Source: Streptomyces paludis (GTDB taxonomy: Bacteria > Actinomycetota > Actinomycetes > Streptomycetales > Streptomycetaceae). From it: DNA of 64,000 bases. Both the position numbers and the translations under genes were made by a program. The notes under the pieces are model-generated. The model saw nothing but the letters and a program-made list of their open reading frames with translations. It was not told the DNA's origin and searched no databases. The stretch covers positions 868,001-932,000 of the forward strand of contig NZ_CP031194.1 in assembly GCF_003344965.1 (NCBI RefSeq), written 5' to 3'. This document shows, in pieces, positions 16,957 to 24,536 of this stretch (position 1 is the stretch's first letter; each line of letters opens with the position of its first letter).

Positions 16957-18402
16957 TCAACCGAGGGAACCGAGCGCCTCGTCGCACGCCGTACGCAGCC
17001 GCCGTACGCCCTCGGTGATCTCCCCGGCGCCCGCCACCGCCGCGAAGCTCAGCCGCAGATGGGCGGCGGGCGGCTCGGCGCTGAAGTACGGCCGGCCCGG
17101 CGCCACGGCGACGCCCGCGCGCAGGGCGGCGGAGACGACGGCCTGTTCGTCGGCGCCGTCCGGCAGCCGCAGCCACAGGTGGTAGCCGCCCGCCGGGACG
17201 TACGGCAGGGCCAGCTCGGGCAGCGCGGTCCGCAGCGCCGCGGTCATGGCCGTCCGCCGGGACCTCAACTCGGCTGACAGGGAACGCAGATGACGGTTCC
17301 AGGCGGCCGAGCCGACCAGCTCCAGCGCGGCTTCCTGGAACGGGCGCGGTACGAAGAAGGTGTCGACGACATGGATGGCGCGCAGCCGCTCCAGCACCGG
17401 CCCGCGCGCGGCGAGCGCGGCGACCCGCAGGCTCGGGGAGGTCGCCTTGGTGAGCGAGCAGACGTGCACGACGACGCCGTCCGGGTCGTCGGCGGCCAGC
17501 GGCCGGGGCGGCGGGCCCGCGTCCTCGTGCACCAGGCGCCGTACGAAGTCGTCCTCCACGACGAACGCCCCGGCCGCCCGGGCGATCCGCAGCACCTCGG
17601 GCCGGCGGGCCGCCGAGAGCACCGCGCCGGTGGGGTTCTGGAACAGCGGCTGGCAGACGAACACCTTGGCGCCGGAGGCGCGGAACGCGGCGGCGAGCAG
17701 CTCGGGCCGTACCCCGTCCGCGTCCACCGGTACGGGTACGGGCCGCAGCCCGGCGGCGCGGGCGATGGCCAGCATCCCGGGGTAGGTGGGCGATTCGACG
17801 AGGACGGGCGCGCCGGGCGGGGCGAGCGCGCGCAGCGCGGTGGTCAGCGCGCTCTGGCCGCCCGCCGTGACGAGCACCTCGGCGGCCGTGCAGGTGTCGG
17901 CGATCCCCCGGGCGAACCAGTCGCGCAGCTCGGGCAGACCGTCGACGGGCGGCCGGCCCCAGGCGCCGGGGCGCCGGCCCGCGCGGGCGAGGGCGGCGGC
18001 CATCGCCTGTTCGGGCTGGAGGGCGGGGTGCAGATAGCCGCCGTTGAACTCGATGACGCCCGGCGGCGGCGCGGCGAGTGTGACGAGCACGCCGGAGGCG
18101 TCGACGGCGCGCGGGACGGGTTCGGCGGCGGTGTCGGCGCTGAGGGTGACCTCCTGCCAGGAGGTGTCGCCGGGCGCGGGCTGGCCGGTCCGGGCGGTCG
18201 CGCGGAAGGCGCCGGCGCCGGGCCGGGTGGTGACAAGCCCTTCGGCGGTGAGGCGGGCGAGGGCGCGGGAGACGGTCACCGGGGAGACCCGGTACCGCTC
18301 GACCAGGGTCCGGCTGGACGGCAGCTTTCCACCGGGTGAGTAGCGGTTCAGGTCGGCCCGCAGGGCATTCGCCAGCTCTGTCACACTGCTACGCTCATGC
18401 AT
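16957..18402 (-). CDS. MocR-type regulator: GntR helix-turn-helix fused to PLP aminotransferase fold
   Basis: This 481-residue protein has an N-terminal GntR winged helix (about residues 5-70, LPSSRTLVERYRVSPVTVSRALARLTAEGLV) and a fold-type-I aminotransferase domain whose PLP lysine lies in CSLTKATSPSLR. MocR proteins use bound PLP or an aldimine as effector and often control a divergent transporter or B6/amino-acid gene. Its ATG (18402-18400) overlaps the ATG of the divergent EamA transporter (18401-18403), so there is no conventional intergenic promoter. An upstream start giving 69 more residues would lie wholly inside the transporter gene and is rejected. Confidence 0.9.
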   Translation of the reverse strand: MHERSSVTELANALRADLNRYSPGGKLPSSRTLVERYRVSPVTVSRALARLTAEGLVTTRPGAGAFRATARTGQPAPGDTSWQEVTLSADTAAEPVPRAVDASGVLVTLAAPPPGVIEFNGGYLHPALQPEQAMAAALARAGRRPGAWGRPPVDGLPELRDWFARGIADTCTAAEVLVTAGGQSALTTALRALAPPGAPVLVESPTYPGMLAIARAAGLRPVPVPVDADGVRPELLAAAFRASGAKVFVCQPLFQNPTGAVLSAARRPEVLRIARAAGAFVVEDDFVRRLVHEDAGPPPRPLAADDPDGVVVHVCSLTKATSPSLRVAALAARGPVLERLRAIHVVDTFFVPRPFQEAALELVGSAAWNRHLRSLSAELRSRRTAMTAALRTALPELALPYVPAGGYHLWLRLPDGADEQAVVSAALRAGVAVAPGRPYFSAEPPAAHLRLSFAAVAGAGEITEGVRRLRTACDEALGSLG

Positions 18403-18422
18403 GACAGCACAGAATAGCGCTA
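18389..18422. promoter_or_regulatory. Overlapping leaderless promoters and palindrome for the mocR/eamA pair
   Basis: For the plus gene, TACGCT at 18389-18394 ends six bases before its ATG. For the minus gene, TATTCT (18416-18411 read on the minus strand) ends eight bases before its ATG. Both are -10-like hexamers at leaderless spacing. A perfect 8-bp palindrome TAGCGCTA at 18415-18422 overlaps the minus -10 and could be the operator. Confidence 0.4.
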
Positions 18423-19345
18423 CTGCCGCTGATGCGATAGCGGTCAGGCGGTCGGAAAGCACCGCCGAGAACACAGCCGACGGTGGGGGCTTCTCCCTCG
18501 GCACCCTGCTCGCCGCGCTCGGTGTCGTCGCCTTCTCCCTCACCTTCCCGTCCACCGTGTGGGGCCTGGAGAGCTTCGGCCCCTGGTCCCTCGTCGCGCT
18601 CCGCGGCACGCTCGCCGCGCTGATCGCGGGCGGCTTCCTGCTGGCCCTGCGCGTGCCGCTCCCCCACCGCCGTCATCTGGGCGGGCTGGCCGTGGTCGCC
18701 GGGGGCGTCGTGGTGGGGTTCCCGCTGCTGACCACACTGGCGCTGGAGACGTCCACCACCTCGCACGCGGCGGTGGTGGTCGGGCTGCTGCCGCTCACCA
18801 CGGCCGCGTTGGCCGCCGTCCGTACCGGCCGCCGTCCCTCGCGTACGTTCTGGATCGCGGCGGGCGCCGGCGCGGCCGTGGTGCTCGCCTTCGCCGTCCA
18901 GCAGAGCGGCGGCGCCCTGTCCGCCGGCGATCTGTACCTCTTCGGCGCGCTGCTGGTCTGCGCGGCCGGCTATACGGAGGGCGGCAGGCTGGCCCGGGAG
19001 ATGCCGGGCTGGCACGTGGTCGGCTGGGCGCTGATCGGCTGTCTGCCGCTCTCGCTGGCGGGCGCGGCGGTGGCGCTCTCCTTCGAGCCGGTGCGGCTGA
19101 CGGCGCACGGGGTGATCGGGCTGGTGTGGGTGGCCGCGGGCTCGACGTTCTTCGGGCTCTACGTCTGGTACCGGGGCATGGCGGCGATCGGGATCCCGCG
19201 GGCCAGCCAGCTCCAGCTGGCCCAGCCGGTGCTGACGCTGGTCTGGTCGGTGCTCCTGCTGGGCGAACACCTCACACCGGCGGCGCCGCTGGCGGCCGTG
19301 GCGGTGCTGGTCTGTATCGCGGTGACCCAGCGGTCGGCGGCATGA
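18401..19345 (+). CDS. EamA/DMT-family transporter
   Basis: This 314-residue membrane protein has two EamA repeats of five spans each. Repeat one holds VVAFSLTFPSTVWGLESFGP and repeat two ends with SQLQLAQPVLTLVWSVLLLGE, the hallmark of drug/metabolite transporters. It probably exports an amino acid or small metabolite. It diverges from the MocR regulator with overlapping start codons, which strongly suggests it is the regulator's target. The N-terminal 30 residues are hydrophilic. There is no Shine-Dalgarno, consistent with a leaderless transcript. Confidence 0.88.
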   Translation: MTAQNSATAADAIAVRRSESTAENTADGGGFSLGTLLAALGVVAFSLTFPSTVWGLESFGPWSLVALRGTLAALIAGGFLLALRVPLPHRRHLGGLAVVAGGVVVGFPLLTTLALETSTTSHAAVVVGLLPLTTAALAAVRTGRRPSRTFWIAAGAGAAVVLAFAVQQSGGALSAGDLYLFGALLVCAAGYTEGGRLAREMPGWHVVGWALIGCLPLSLAGAAVALSFEPVRLTAHGVIGLVWVAAGSTFFGLYVWYRGMAAIGIPRASQLQLAQPVLTLVWSVLLLGEHLTPAAPLAAVAVLVCIAVTQRSAA

Positions 19346-19390
19346 GAGGACCCGGGCGGCCCGGGGAGGGACAGCCCGGCCCTTCCGGGG

Positions 19391-20686
19391 TCAGACCCCC
19401 GGCCGCGCCCGCTTCCCGTAGTGGTCCGCCACCACCCGGGTCATGGCGCCGATCGGATCGGCGCCGACCTCCTTCGCAGAGAAGAAGCAGTGGCCGCGTA
19501 CCCCCGCGTACTCCCGGGCGAGGGTGAGATGCCGGGACAGCTCGGCCGGGTCCTGCCAGGCGGCGGGCTGGGCCTGGTCGCCCGCCTTGTAGAGAGCCTC
19601 ACCGATGTAGAGGTCGACGCCCGTGCCCCGTACGGTCGCGTCCCACCAGCGCAGCAGCTTCGCGTAGTCGCAGGCGGTGTAGCCGATGTGCCAGTAGAGC
19701 TGCGGGACGATGTAGTCGATCCACCCGTTCCTGACCCAGGCGCGGGTGTCGGCGTACAGATCGTCGTACGTCTGGACGCCGCCCCGGGTGTCCGAGCCGA
19801 GCGGGTCGGTGGTGGCGTTGCGCCAGACGCCGAACGGGCTGATGCCGAAGCGTACGTCCGGCTTGATCTCCTTGATCCGCGCGCCCGTCTCCCGTACCAG
19901 CAGATCGATGTTGCCCCGCCGCCAGGCGGCCTTGGAGGCGGAGCCCGCGCCGTGGCGGCGGTACGCGTCGGCGTCGTCGAAGGTCTCACCGGCGACCGGG
20001 TACGGATAGAAGTAGTCGTCCCAGTGGACGGCGTCGACCTCGTAGCGCTCGACGGCGTCGAGCATCGCGTCCTGGACGAACCTCCTGACCTCGGGCAGAC
20101 CCGGGTTGTAGTAGAGCTTCCCGCCGTACGGGACGATCCACTCCGGGTGGAGCCGCGCCGGGTGGGTCGCGATCAGCCGGGTGGGGTCGGTGTGGTTGGC
20201 GACGCGGTACGGGTTGAACCAGGCGTGCAGTTCGAGCCCGCGCGCGTGCGCCTCCCGTACGGCCGTGCCCAGCGGGTCCCAGCCGGGGTCCTGGCCCTGG
20301 GTGCCGGAGAGGTACTGCGCCCACGGCTCGTACGGCGAGGGCCACAGGGCGTCGGCGGTCGGCCGGACCTGGAGGACGACGGCGTTGAGACCGCGCTTGA
20401 CGGCGGTGTCCAGATGCCGGATCAGCTCACTGCGCTGGGCGGCGGCCGTCAGCCCGGGCTTGGAGGGCCAGTCGCGGTTGGTGACGGTGGCGATCCACAT
20501 GCCGCGCAGCGCGGGCCGGGGGACGCCCGGCGCGCCGGGGGCTGCTTCCGCCCCCGCTCCCGCCGCGAAGGCCGAGTCCCCGGCGGTGAGCAGCGCGGCG
20601 ACCATCGCGGCCCCGGCCCCGACGAACTCCCTTCTGCCCAGGGGGCCCGCGCCCCGATGTGTGCCCCGGCTCGTACCGTGTTCCAT
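19391..20686 (-). CDS. Secreted GHL10 family glycosyl-hydrolase-like protein
   Basis: This 431-residue protein begins MEHGTSRGTHRGAGPLGRRE and carries a Tat-type signal (GRREFVGAG followed by AMVAALLTAG). The mature domain is GHL10 (YngK/FenI-like): LRGMWIATVTNRDWPSK near the start, then NAVVLQVRPTADALWPS and LELHAWFNPYRVANHTDPTR. VDAVHWDDYFYPYPV carries probable acid residues, and DVRFGISPFGVWRN follows. Such proteins are thought to cleave peptidoglycan-associated or extracellular glycans; substrate unproven. The upstream ATG at 20767 is rejected because it would bury the signal peptide. It converges with the EamA gene. Confidence 0.88.
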   Translation of the reverse strand: MEHGTSRGTHRGAGPLGRREFVGAGAAMVAALLTAGDSAFAAGAGAEAAPGAPGVPRPALRGMWIATVTNRDWPSKPGLTAAAQRSELIRHLDTAVKRGLNAVVLQVRPTADALWPSPYEPWAQYLSGTQGQDPGWDPLGTAVREAHARGLELHAWFNPYRVANHTDPTRLIATHPARLHPEWIVPYGGKLYYNPGLPEVRRFVQDAMLDAVERYEVDAVHWDDYFYPYPVAGETFDDADAYRRHGAGSASKAAWRRGNIDLLVRETGARIKEIKPDVRFGISPFGVWRNATTDPLGSDTRGGVQTYDDLYADTRAWVRNGWIDYIVPQLYWHIGYTACDYAKLLRWWDATVRGTGVDLYIGEALYKAGDQAQPAAWQDPAELSRHLTLAREYAGVRGHCFFSAKEVGADPIGAMTRVVADHYGKRARPGV

Positions 20687-20854
20687 GCTTGTCCTGTTCC
20701 TGTGTCCGTGCCCGGTAGGTCGGTCGTTCCTCACAGCGTGATGCCCGCCCCGGCGCACCGGCCACACCCGCCGTCGGAGTAACGTCCTGTTCCCTGGCGG
20801 GCGCCGGAATCACACGGGGGACCCGCCGGGACACGGACCAGTGAAAGGCACGAT

Positions 20855-21727
20855 GTGACCGACACCCTGACCGATATCGTCCGCGTCGGAGTGGTGGGCT
20901 GCGGCCAGATGGGCGCAGGCATCGCGGAGGTCGCCGCCCGCAGCGGCCTGGAGGTCAAGGTCGCCGAGACCACCGGCGAGGCGCTGGAGATCGGCCGGAC
21001 CCGGCTGACGAACTCCCTCGCCAAGGCCGCCGAACGCGGCAAGATCACCGAGGCGGAGCGGGACGCGGCGCTCGGCAGGCTCAGCTTCACCACGGACCTC
21101 GGGGAGTTCGCCGACCGCGATCTCGTCATCGAGGCGGTGGTCGAGAACGAGCAGATCAAGACCGAGATCTTCCAGGTGCTCGACCAGGTGGTGACCCGTC
21201 CCGACGCGATTCTCGCCTCCAACACCTCCTCGATCCCCCTGGTCAAGCTCGCCGTCGCGACCTCCCGCCCCGACCAGGTCATCGGCATCCACTTCTTCAA
21301 CCCGGCCCCCGTACAGCAGCTCGTCGAACTGATCCCCGCCCTGACCACCTCGGACAAGACGGTCGAACGCGCCCAGGCCGTCGTCGAGGGCATGCTCGGC
21401 AAACACGCCATCCGCGCCCAGGACCGCTCGGGCTTCGTGGTGAACGCGCTGCTCATCCCGTATCTGCTGGCCGCGATCCGGATGTACGAGTCGGGCATCG
21501 CGAGCCGGGAGGACATCGACAACGGCATGGAACTGGGCTGCGCCCACCCGATGGGCCCGCTGAAACTCGCGGACCTGATCGGCCTGGACACGGTCGCGTC
21601 GGTCGCCGACTCCATGTACGCCGAATACAAGGAACCGCTCTACGCCGCGTCCCCCCTCCTCCAACGCATGGTCGACGCGGGCCGCCTGGGCCGCAAAACG
21701 GGCGCGGGTTTCTACCCGTACCACTGA
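20855..21727 (+). CDS. 3-hydroxybutyryl-CoA dehydrogenase
   Basis: This 290-residue enzyme has the N-terminal NAD-binding motif GVVGCGQMGAGIAEVAA, the ASNTSSIPLV stretch, the catalytic-histidine region IGIHFFNPAPVQQLVEL and C-terminal dimerisation domain GPLKLADLIGLDTV. It oxidises (S)-3-hydroxybutyryl-CoA or the related 3-hydroxyadipyl-CoA to the 3-keto form in fatty-acid, butanoate or phenylacetate breakdown. It starts with GTG at 20855, with gaaagg upstream. It is followed after one base by a methyltransferase gene. Its length and motifs match FadB2/Hbd proteins of actinobacteria. Confidence 0.93.
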   Translation: MTDTLTDIVRVGVVGCGQMGAGIAEVAARSGLEVKVAETTGEALEIGRTRLTNSLAKAAERGKITEAERDAALGRLSFTTDLGEFADRDLVIEAVVENEQIKTEIFQVLDQVVTRPDAILASNTSSIPLVKLAVATSRPDQVIGIHFFNPAPVQQLVELIPALTTSDKTVERAQAVVEGMLGKHAIRAQDRSGFVVNALLIPYLLAAIRMYESGIASREDIDNGMELGCAHPMGPLKLADLIGLDTVASVADSMYAEYKEPLYAASPLLQRMVDAGRLGRKTGAGFYPYH

Positions 21728-21728
21728 G

Positions 21729-22580
21729 ATGGCTGCCTCCGGCTGGGTGTGGGACGAGACGTTGTTCTCCGGGGCGGCCGTTCACTACGCGCGGGGGCGG
21801 CTCCCCTACGCGCCTGGGCTGGTGGAGGTGCTCGCCGGGGTGTTGGGGCTGGACGGGCGGGGGCGGCTTCTTGATGTGGGTTGTGGGCCGGGGACTCTCG
21901 CGCTGGGGCTGGCGCACTTGTTCCGTGAGGTGGTCGGGGTGGACCCGGACCGCGGGATGATCGCCGAGGCCCGGCGCGGGGCCGCGGTGGCGGGGGTGGG
22001 CGGGAAGACGCGGTGGGTGCGGTGCCGGGCCGAGGAACTGCCCGCGGGGCTCGGCACGTTCACCGTGGCGACGTTCGGCCAGTCCTTCCACTGGATGGAC
22101 CGCGATGCGGTGGCCACGACGGTGAAGGGCATGCTGCGGCCCGGCGGGGCGTGGGTGCACGTCGCGGATGTGAAGACGGACTCCCCGTCCACCGAGGGCC
22201 TTCCGCACCCGGCCGTGCCCTACGCCGCGATGGCCGAGCTGGTCAGGCGGTATCTGGGGCCGGTCCGGCGGGCCGGGCGGGGCGTGCTGCCGGACGGGAC
22301 GCCCGGAGGTGAGGCCGCGGTGCTCGCCCGGGCGGGCTTCCGCGGTCCGGAGCGCCATGTCGTCCCCGGCGGGCAGGCCCTGGAACGTCACTCCGACGAC
22401 GTCGTCGCCTGGGTGTTCTCGATGTCGTCCTCGGCGCCGCACCTGTTCGGGACCGACCGGGCGGCCTTCGAGGCGGACCTCCGCCAACTGCTGCGGACGG
22501 CTTCCCCGTCAGGCCGGTTCTCCGAGCGGCAGCCCGGCACCGAAGTCGTCATCTGGCGGCCGGGCCCCGCCGGACGGTGA
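21729..22580 (+). CDS. Class I SAM-dependent methyltransferase
   Basis: This 283-residue protein has SAM-binding motif I LLDVGCGPGTLALGLAHLF (about residues 38-56), an acidic residue ending strand 2 (VVGVDPDRGMI) and the post-motif ATFGQSFHWMDRDAV of the UbiE/Methyltransf_11 group. The ATG lies one base after the dehydrogenase stop, implying coupled translation. The substrate is unknown. Composition changes slightly at the start (more tg-rich codons) but stays within Streptomyces use. Confidence 0.85.
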   Translation: MAASGWVWDETLFSGAAVHYARGRLPYAPGLVEVLAGVLGLDGRGRLLDVGCGPGTLALGLAHLFREVVGVDPDRGMIAEARRGAAVAGVGGKTRWVRCRAEELPAGLGTFTVATFGQSFHWMDRDAVATTVKGMLRPGGAWVHVADVKTDSPSTEGLPHPAVPYAAMAELVRRYLGPVRRAGRGVLPDGTPGGEAAVLARAGFRGPERHVVPGGQALERHSDDVVAWVFSMSSSAPHLFGTDRAAFEADLRQLLRTASPSGRFSERQPGTEVVIWRPGPAGR

Positions 22581-22600
22581 GTGCTACGAGCCCTCGGCCG

Positions 22601-22759
22601 TCAGCGGCGGCACTTCCAGCAGGCCCAGGCGAAACAGGCGAGCAGCGCGGTGACCGCCAGGTCTCCGACGCCGATCGGCGCGCCGGACTCCTTCGAGGCG
22701 ACGCTGCCGACGGCGAGCGCCGCGAAGAGTACGGCGAGCACGGTCCAGATGCGTGTCAT
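22601..22759 (-). CDS. Small membrane protein, unknown
   Basis: This 52-residue protein starts MTRIWTVLAVLFAALAVGSV and has two hydrophobic stretches (about residues 3-19 and 30-45), ending FAWACWKCRR. The strong ggaggtggggg upstream decides the ATG at 22759 over one ten codons earlier. I do not recognise the family. It converges with the methyltransferase gene and precedes another small membrane gene on the same strand. Confidence 0.6.
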   Translation of the reverse strand: MTRIWTVLAVLFAALAVGSVASKESGAPIGVGDLAVTALLACFAWACWKCRR

Positions 22760-22807
22760 GTCGGCCCCCACCTCCCGATGGGCGGCCACCGTCGCGGGCC
22801 GCCCGAC

Positions 22808-22839
22808 TCCGTACGGTCTCAGCTCCGTACGGTCTCAGC
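22808..22839. repeat. 16-bp tandem duplication
   Basis: TCCGTACGGTCTCAGC occurs twice in direct tandem at 22808-22823 and 22824-22839, reaching into the stop codon of the 22835-23185 gene. It is probably a replication-slippage product. Confidence 0.7.
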
Positions 22840-23185
22840 TCCGTCCGCGCCGCCTGAGCCCGGAGCCGCTCCCGGGACGCAGGGGGAATGTGTACAGGCC
22901 CTGGGCGACCAGCCGGCGCTGCCGCAGGCGTTCCGCATACGCGGTGCCCCCGAAGACCGCGCCGAGGGCGGCGGAGGACCCCACAAAGAAAAGCGCGTCA
23001 GCGATGCCGTCGCCCGGCCGTACGGTCACGAGCGAGACGAGAATGAGCGGCACGGCGACGGCGAACCCCACCGCCACCGGGTGGCGCGCGACAAGGCGCT
23101 GGAACCGGGTCGGCGGCTCCAGGCCGCCCAAGAGCCGGTCCACCGCCACCAGGGCGTCCTTCGACTTGCGTCCCATCGATGCCAT
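22835..23185 (-). CDS. Membrane protein, unknown
   Basis: This 116-residue protein starts MASMGRKSKDALVAVDRLLG. It has two probable transmembrane helices (about residues 36-53, AVGFAVAVPLILVSLVTV, and 62-82, ADALFFVGSSAALGAVFG) and a basic C-terminus. The codon pattern is typical coding Streptomyces DNA. No family is recognised. An alternative start at the ATG of residue 4 is equally possible. It lies 75 bp upstream of the smaller membrane gene and may share its transcript. Confidence 0.6.
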   Translation of the reverse strand: MASMGRKSKDALVAVDRLLGGLEPPTRFQRLVARHPVAVGFAVAVPLILVSLVTVRPGDGIADALFFVGSSAALGAVFGGTAYAERLRQRRLVAQGLYTFPLRPGSGSGLRRRGRS

Positions 23186-23239
23186 GAGGCGAGAGTACCG
23201 GCCCCGGGCACCGGAAAACTCTCGGGGCTACCCTGCGTC

Positions 23240-23292
23240 ACACCTCTTCGCACGAGGTGTGCGCGGGGTGCGCGCATATGCCATGCGCACAC
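23240..23292. promoter_or_regulatory. Two nested inverted repeats ahead of the 23366 gene
   Basis: ACACCTC (23240-23246) pairs with GAGGTGT (23254-23260). GTGTGCGC (23257-23264) pairs with GCGCACAC (23285-23292). The two stems share bases, so only one can form at a time. They lie about 75-125 bp upstream of the next gene and could be an operator, a terminator for the leftward gene or a mutually exclusive RNA structure. Confidence 0.4.
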
Positions 23293-23365
23293 CTTGATGC
23301 CCTTCGCCCAGGGGGAGTTGACTCGCTCCCAAGAGGACGCACCCACCTCGAACAGGAGCGGAAAC

Positions 23366-23671
23366 GTGACCCCCGACCCCGACCACACCCTGATCGCCGG
23401 CCTGTCCCGCCAGGCCGACCCGGCTCAGAAGACCCACCCTCACACCCACACCTACGCCGACTTACGCCACGGCCTCGATGTCGGCCTGGCGAGGACCGAC
23501 GGCAGAATGGCGCTGCTCGCCCAGCGCAGCGACCAGACCGACAAGGACGTGACCGATCTGGCCGCGCGCGTCGCGGCGCTGGAGCACGCCAGGTGGCCGC
23601 TGCCCGCCGTGGCGTCGCTCTGCGCGCTCGGCGCGCTGGCCACCACGGTCTGGCAGGCCGTCGGCCGCTGA
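23366..23671 (+). CDS. Small protein with coiled-coil segment and C-terminal membrane anchor
   Basis: This 101-residue protein begins at GTG 23366 with aggagcgg six bases upstream. It has a hydrophilic His/Thr-rich region (KTHPHTHTYADL), a heptad-like stretch (RMALLAQRSDQTDKDVTDLA, then ARVAALEHAR) and a final hydrophobic helix (AVASLCALGALATTVWQAV). This resembles small phage- or membrane-associated scaffold proteins, but no family is recognised. The larger reading frame upstream is not coding. It is isolated between unrelated genes. Confidence 0.6.
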   Translation: MTPDPDHTLIAGLSRQADPAQKTHPHTHTYADLRHGLDVGLARTDGRMALLAQRSDQTDKDVTDLAARVAALEHARWPLPAVASLCALGALATTVWQAVGR

Positions 23672-23768
23672 GCGCGTCCCGCCCGGGCGGTACGTCACGG
23701 ACCCGTACGAGCCGTGCGAGCCGTACCCGCCGCACCCGCGTGGACGCCGCACCGCCCGCCGTGGACGC

Positions 23769-24299
23769 CTACCCCAGCCGCAGATGGTGGAGCATCAGCA
23801 GCCCGGCCGTCATATTGGCGGCCGGGATCTCGCCCCGGGCGATCATGTCCGGGATCAGCTTCAGCGGTACCCACTCCCGGCGCGAGGACTCGAAGTCGTC
23901 CTCGGGATGGCCGATGTAGGTCGCCTCATCGGCCCAGTAGAGATGGTGCCGGGCATCGCTCAGTCCGTTGGACGGCTCGACCGTCAGCAGATGCCGCAGC
24001 GGGCCGGGGCGCCACCCGGTCTCCTCCTCCATCTCCCGCGCCGCCGCGGTCTCGATGTCCTCGCCGTCCTCGACGACGCCGGCGGCCAGCTCCCAGCCCC
24101 AGCTGTCGGTGATGAAGCGGTGCCGCCAGAGCATCAGCACCTCGTTCGCGGAGTTGACCGCGGTCGCCACGGCGACCGGGCGGAGCCGGATGAGGAAGTG
24201 GTCCAGATGCCGGCCGTCGGGGAGTTCGACATCGGCCAGATTGACGCTGAACCAGCGGTTCTCATAGACGGTTTGCTCACTTAGTTTCGTCCACTGCAC
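23769..24299 (-). CDS. NUDIX hydrolase
   Basis: This 176-residue protein has a complete Nudix box: G-x5-E-x7-REMEEETGW, spanning GVVEDGEDIETAAAREMEEE and the next TGW at about residues 85-107. It resembles ADP-ribose pyrophosphatase-like members (start MQWTKLSEQTVYENRWFSVN). It would hydrolyse a nucleoside diphosphate linked to another moiety, with Mg2+ bound by the Glu cluster. I chose the GTG at 24299, which has ggaagg about ten bases upstream; a TTG seven codons earlier is also open. It is monocistronic between unrelated genes. Confidence 0.88.
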   Translation of the reverse strand: MQWTKLSEQTVYENRWFSVNLADVELPDGRHLDHFLIRLRPVAVATAVNSANEVLMLWRHRFITDSWGWELAAGVVEDGEDIETAAAREMEEETGWRPGPLRHLLTVEPSNGLSDARHHLYWADEATYIGHPEDDFESSRREWVPLKLIPDMIARGEIPAANMTAGLLMLHHLRLG

Positions 24300-24487
24300 G
24301 TTTCTGCCACCTTCCGACAAGTTGATGGCAATATCGCAGCAGCGAAAAGCGACAGGCAGGAACGCACGAGGGGCTCACAGAGGGACGGATTCACAGGACG
24401 GCGCGCGGCAGGCGCGGAGGCGGGCGCGCGAACCGGCGCGCGAGCAGCACGAAGGCACGGGGCCCGGCCGGGACCGGACAGCAGGCG

Positions 24488-24520
24488 GCCGGCACCAAAG
24501 AGCCGGCACCAAAGAGCGGC
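24488..24520. repeat. Short direct repeat
   Basis: ccggcaccaaagagc occurs twice in tandem within 24488-24520 in the 237-bp gap between the NUDIX start and the next gene's stop. Nothing else is seen in that gap except Gly/Arg-codon-like GC filler. Confidence 0.5.
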
Positions 24521-24536
24521 CACCAGACAGCGAGGG

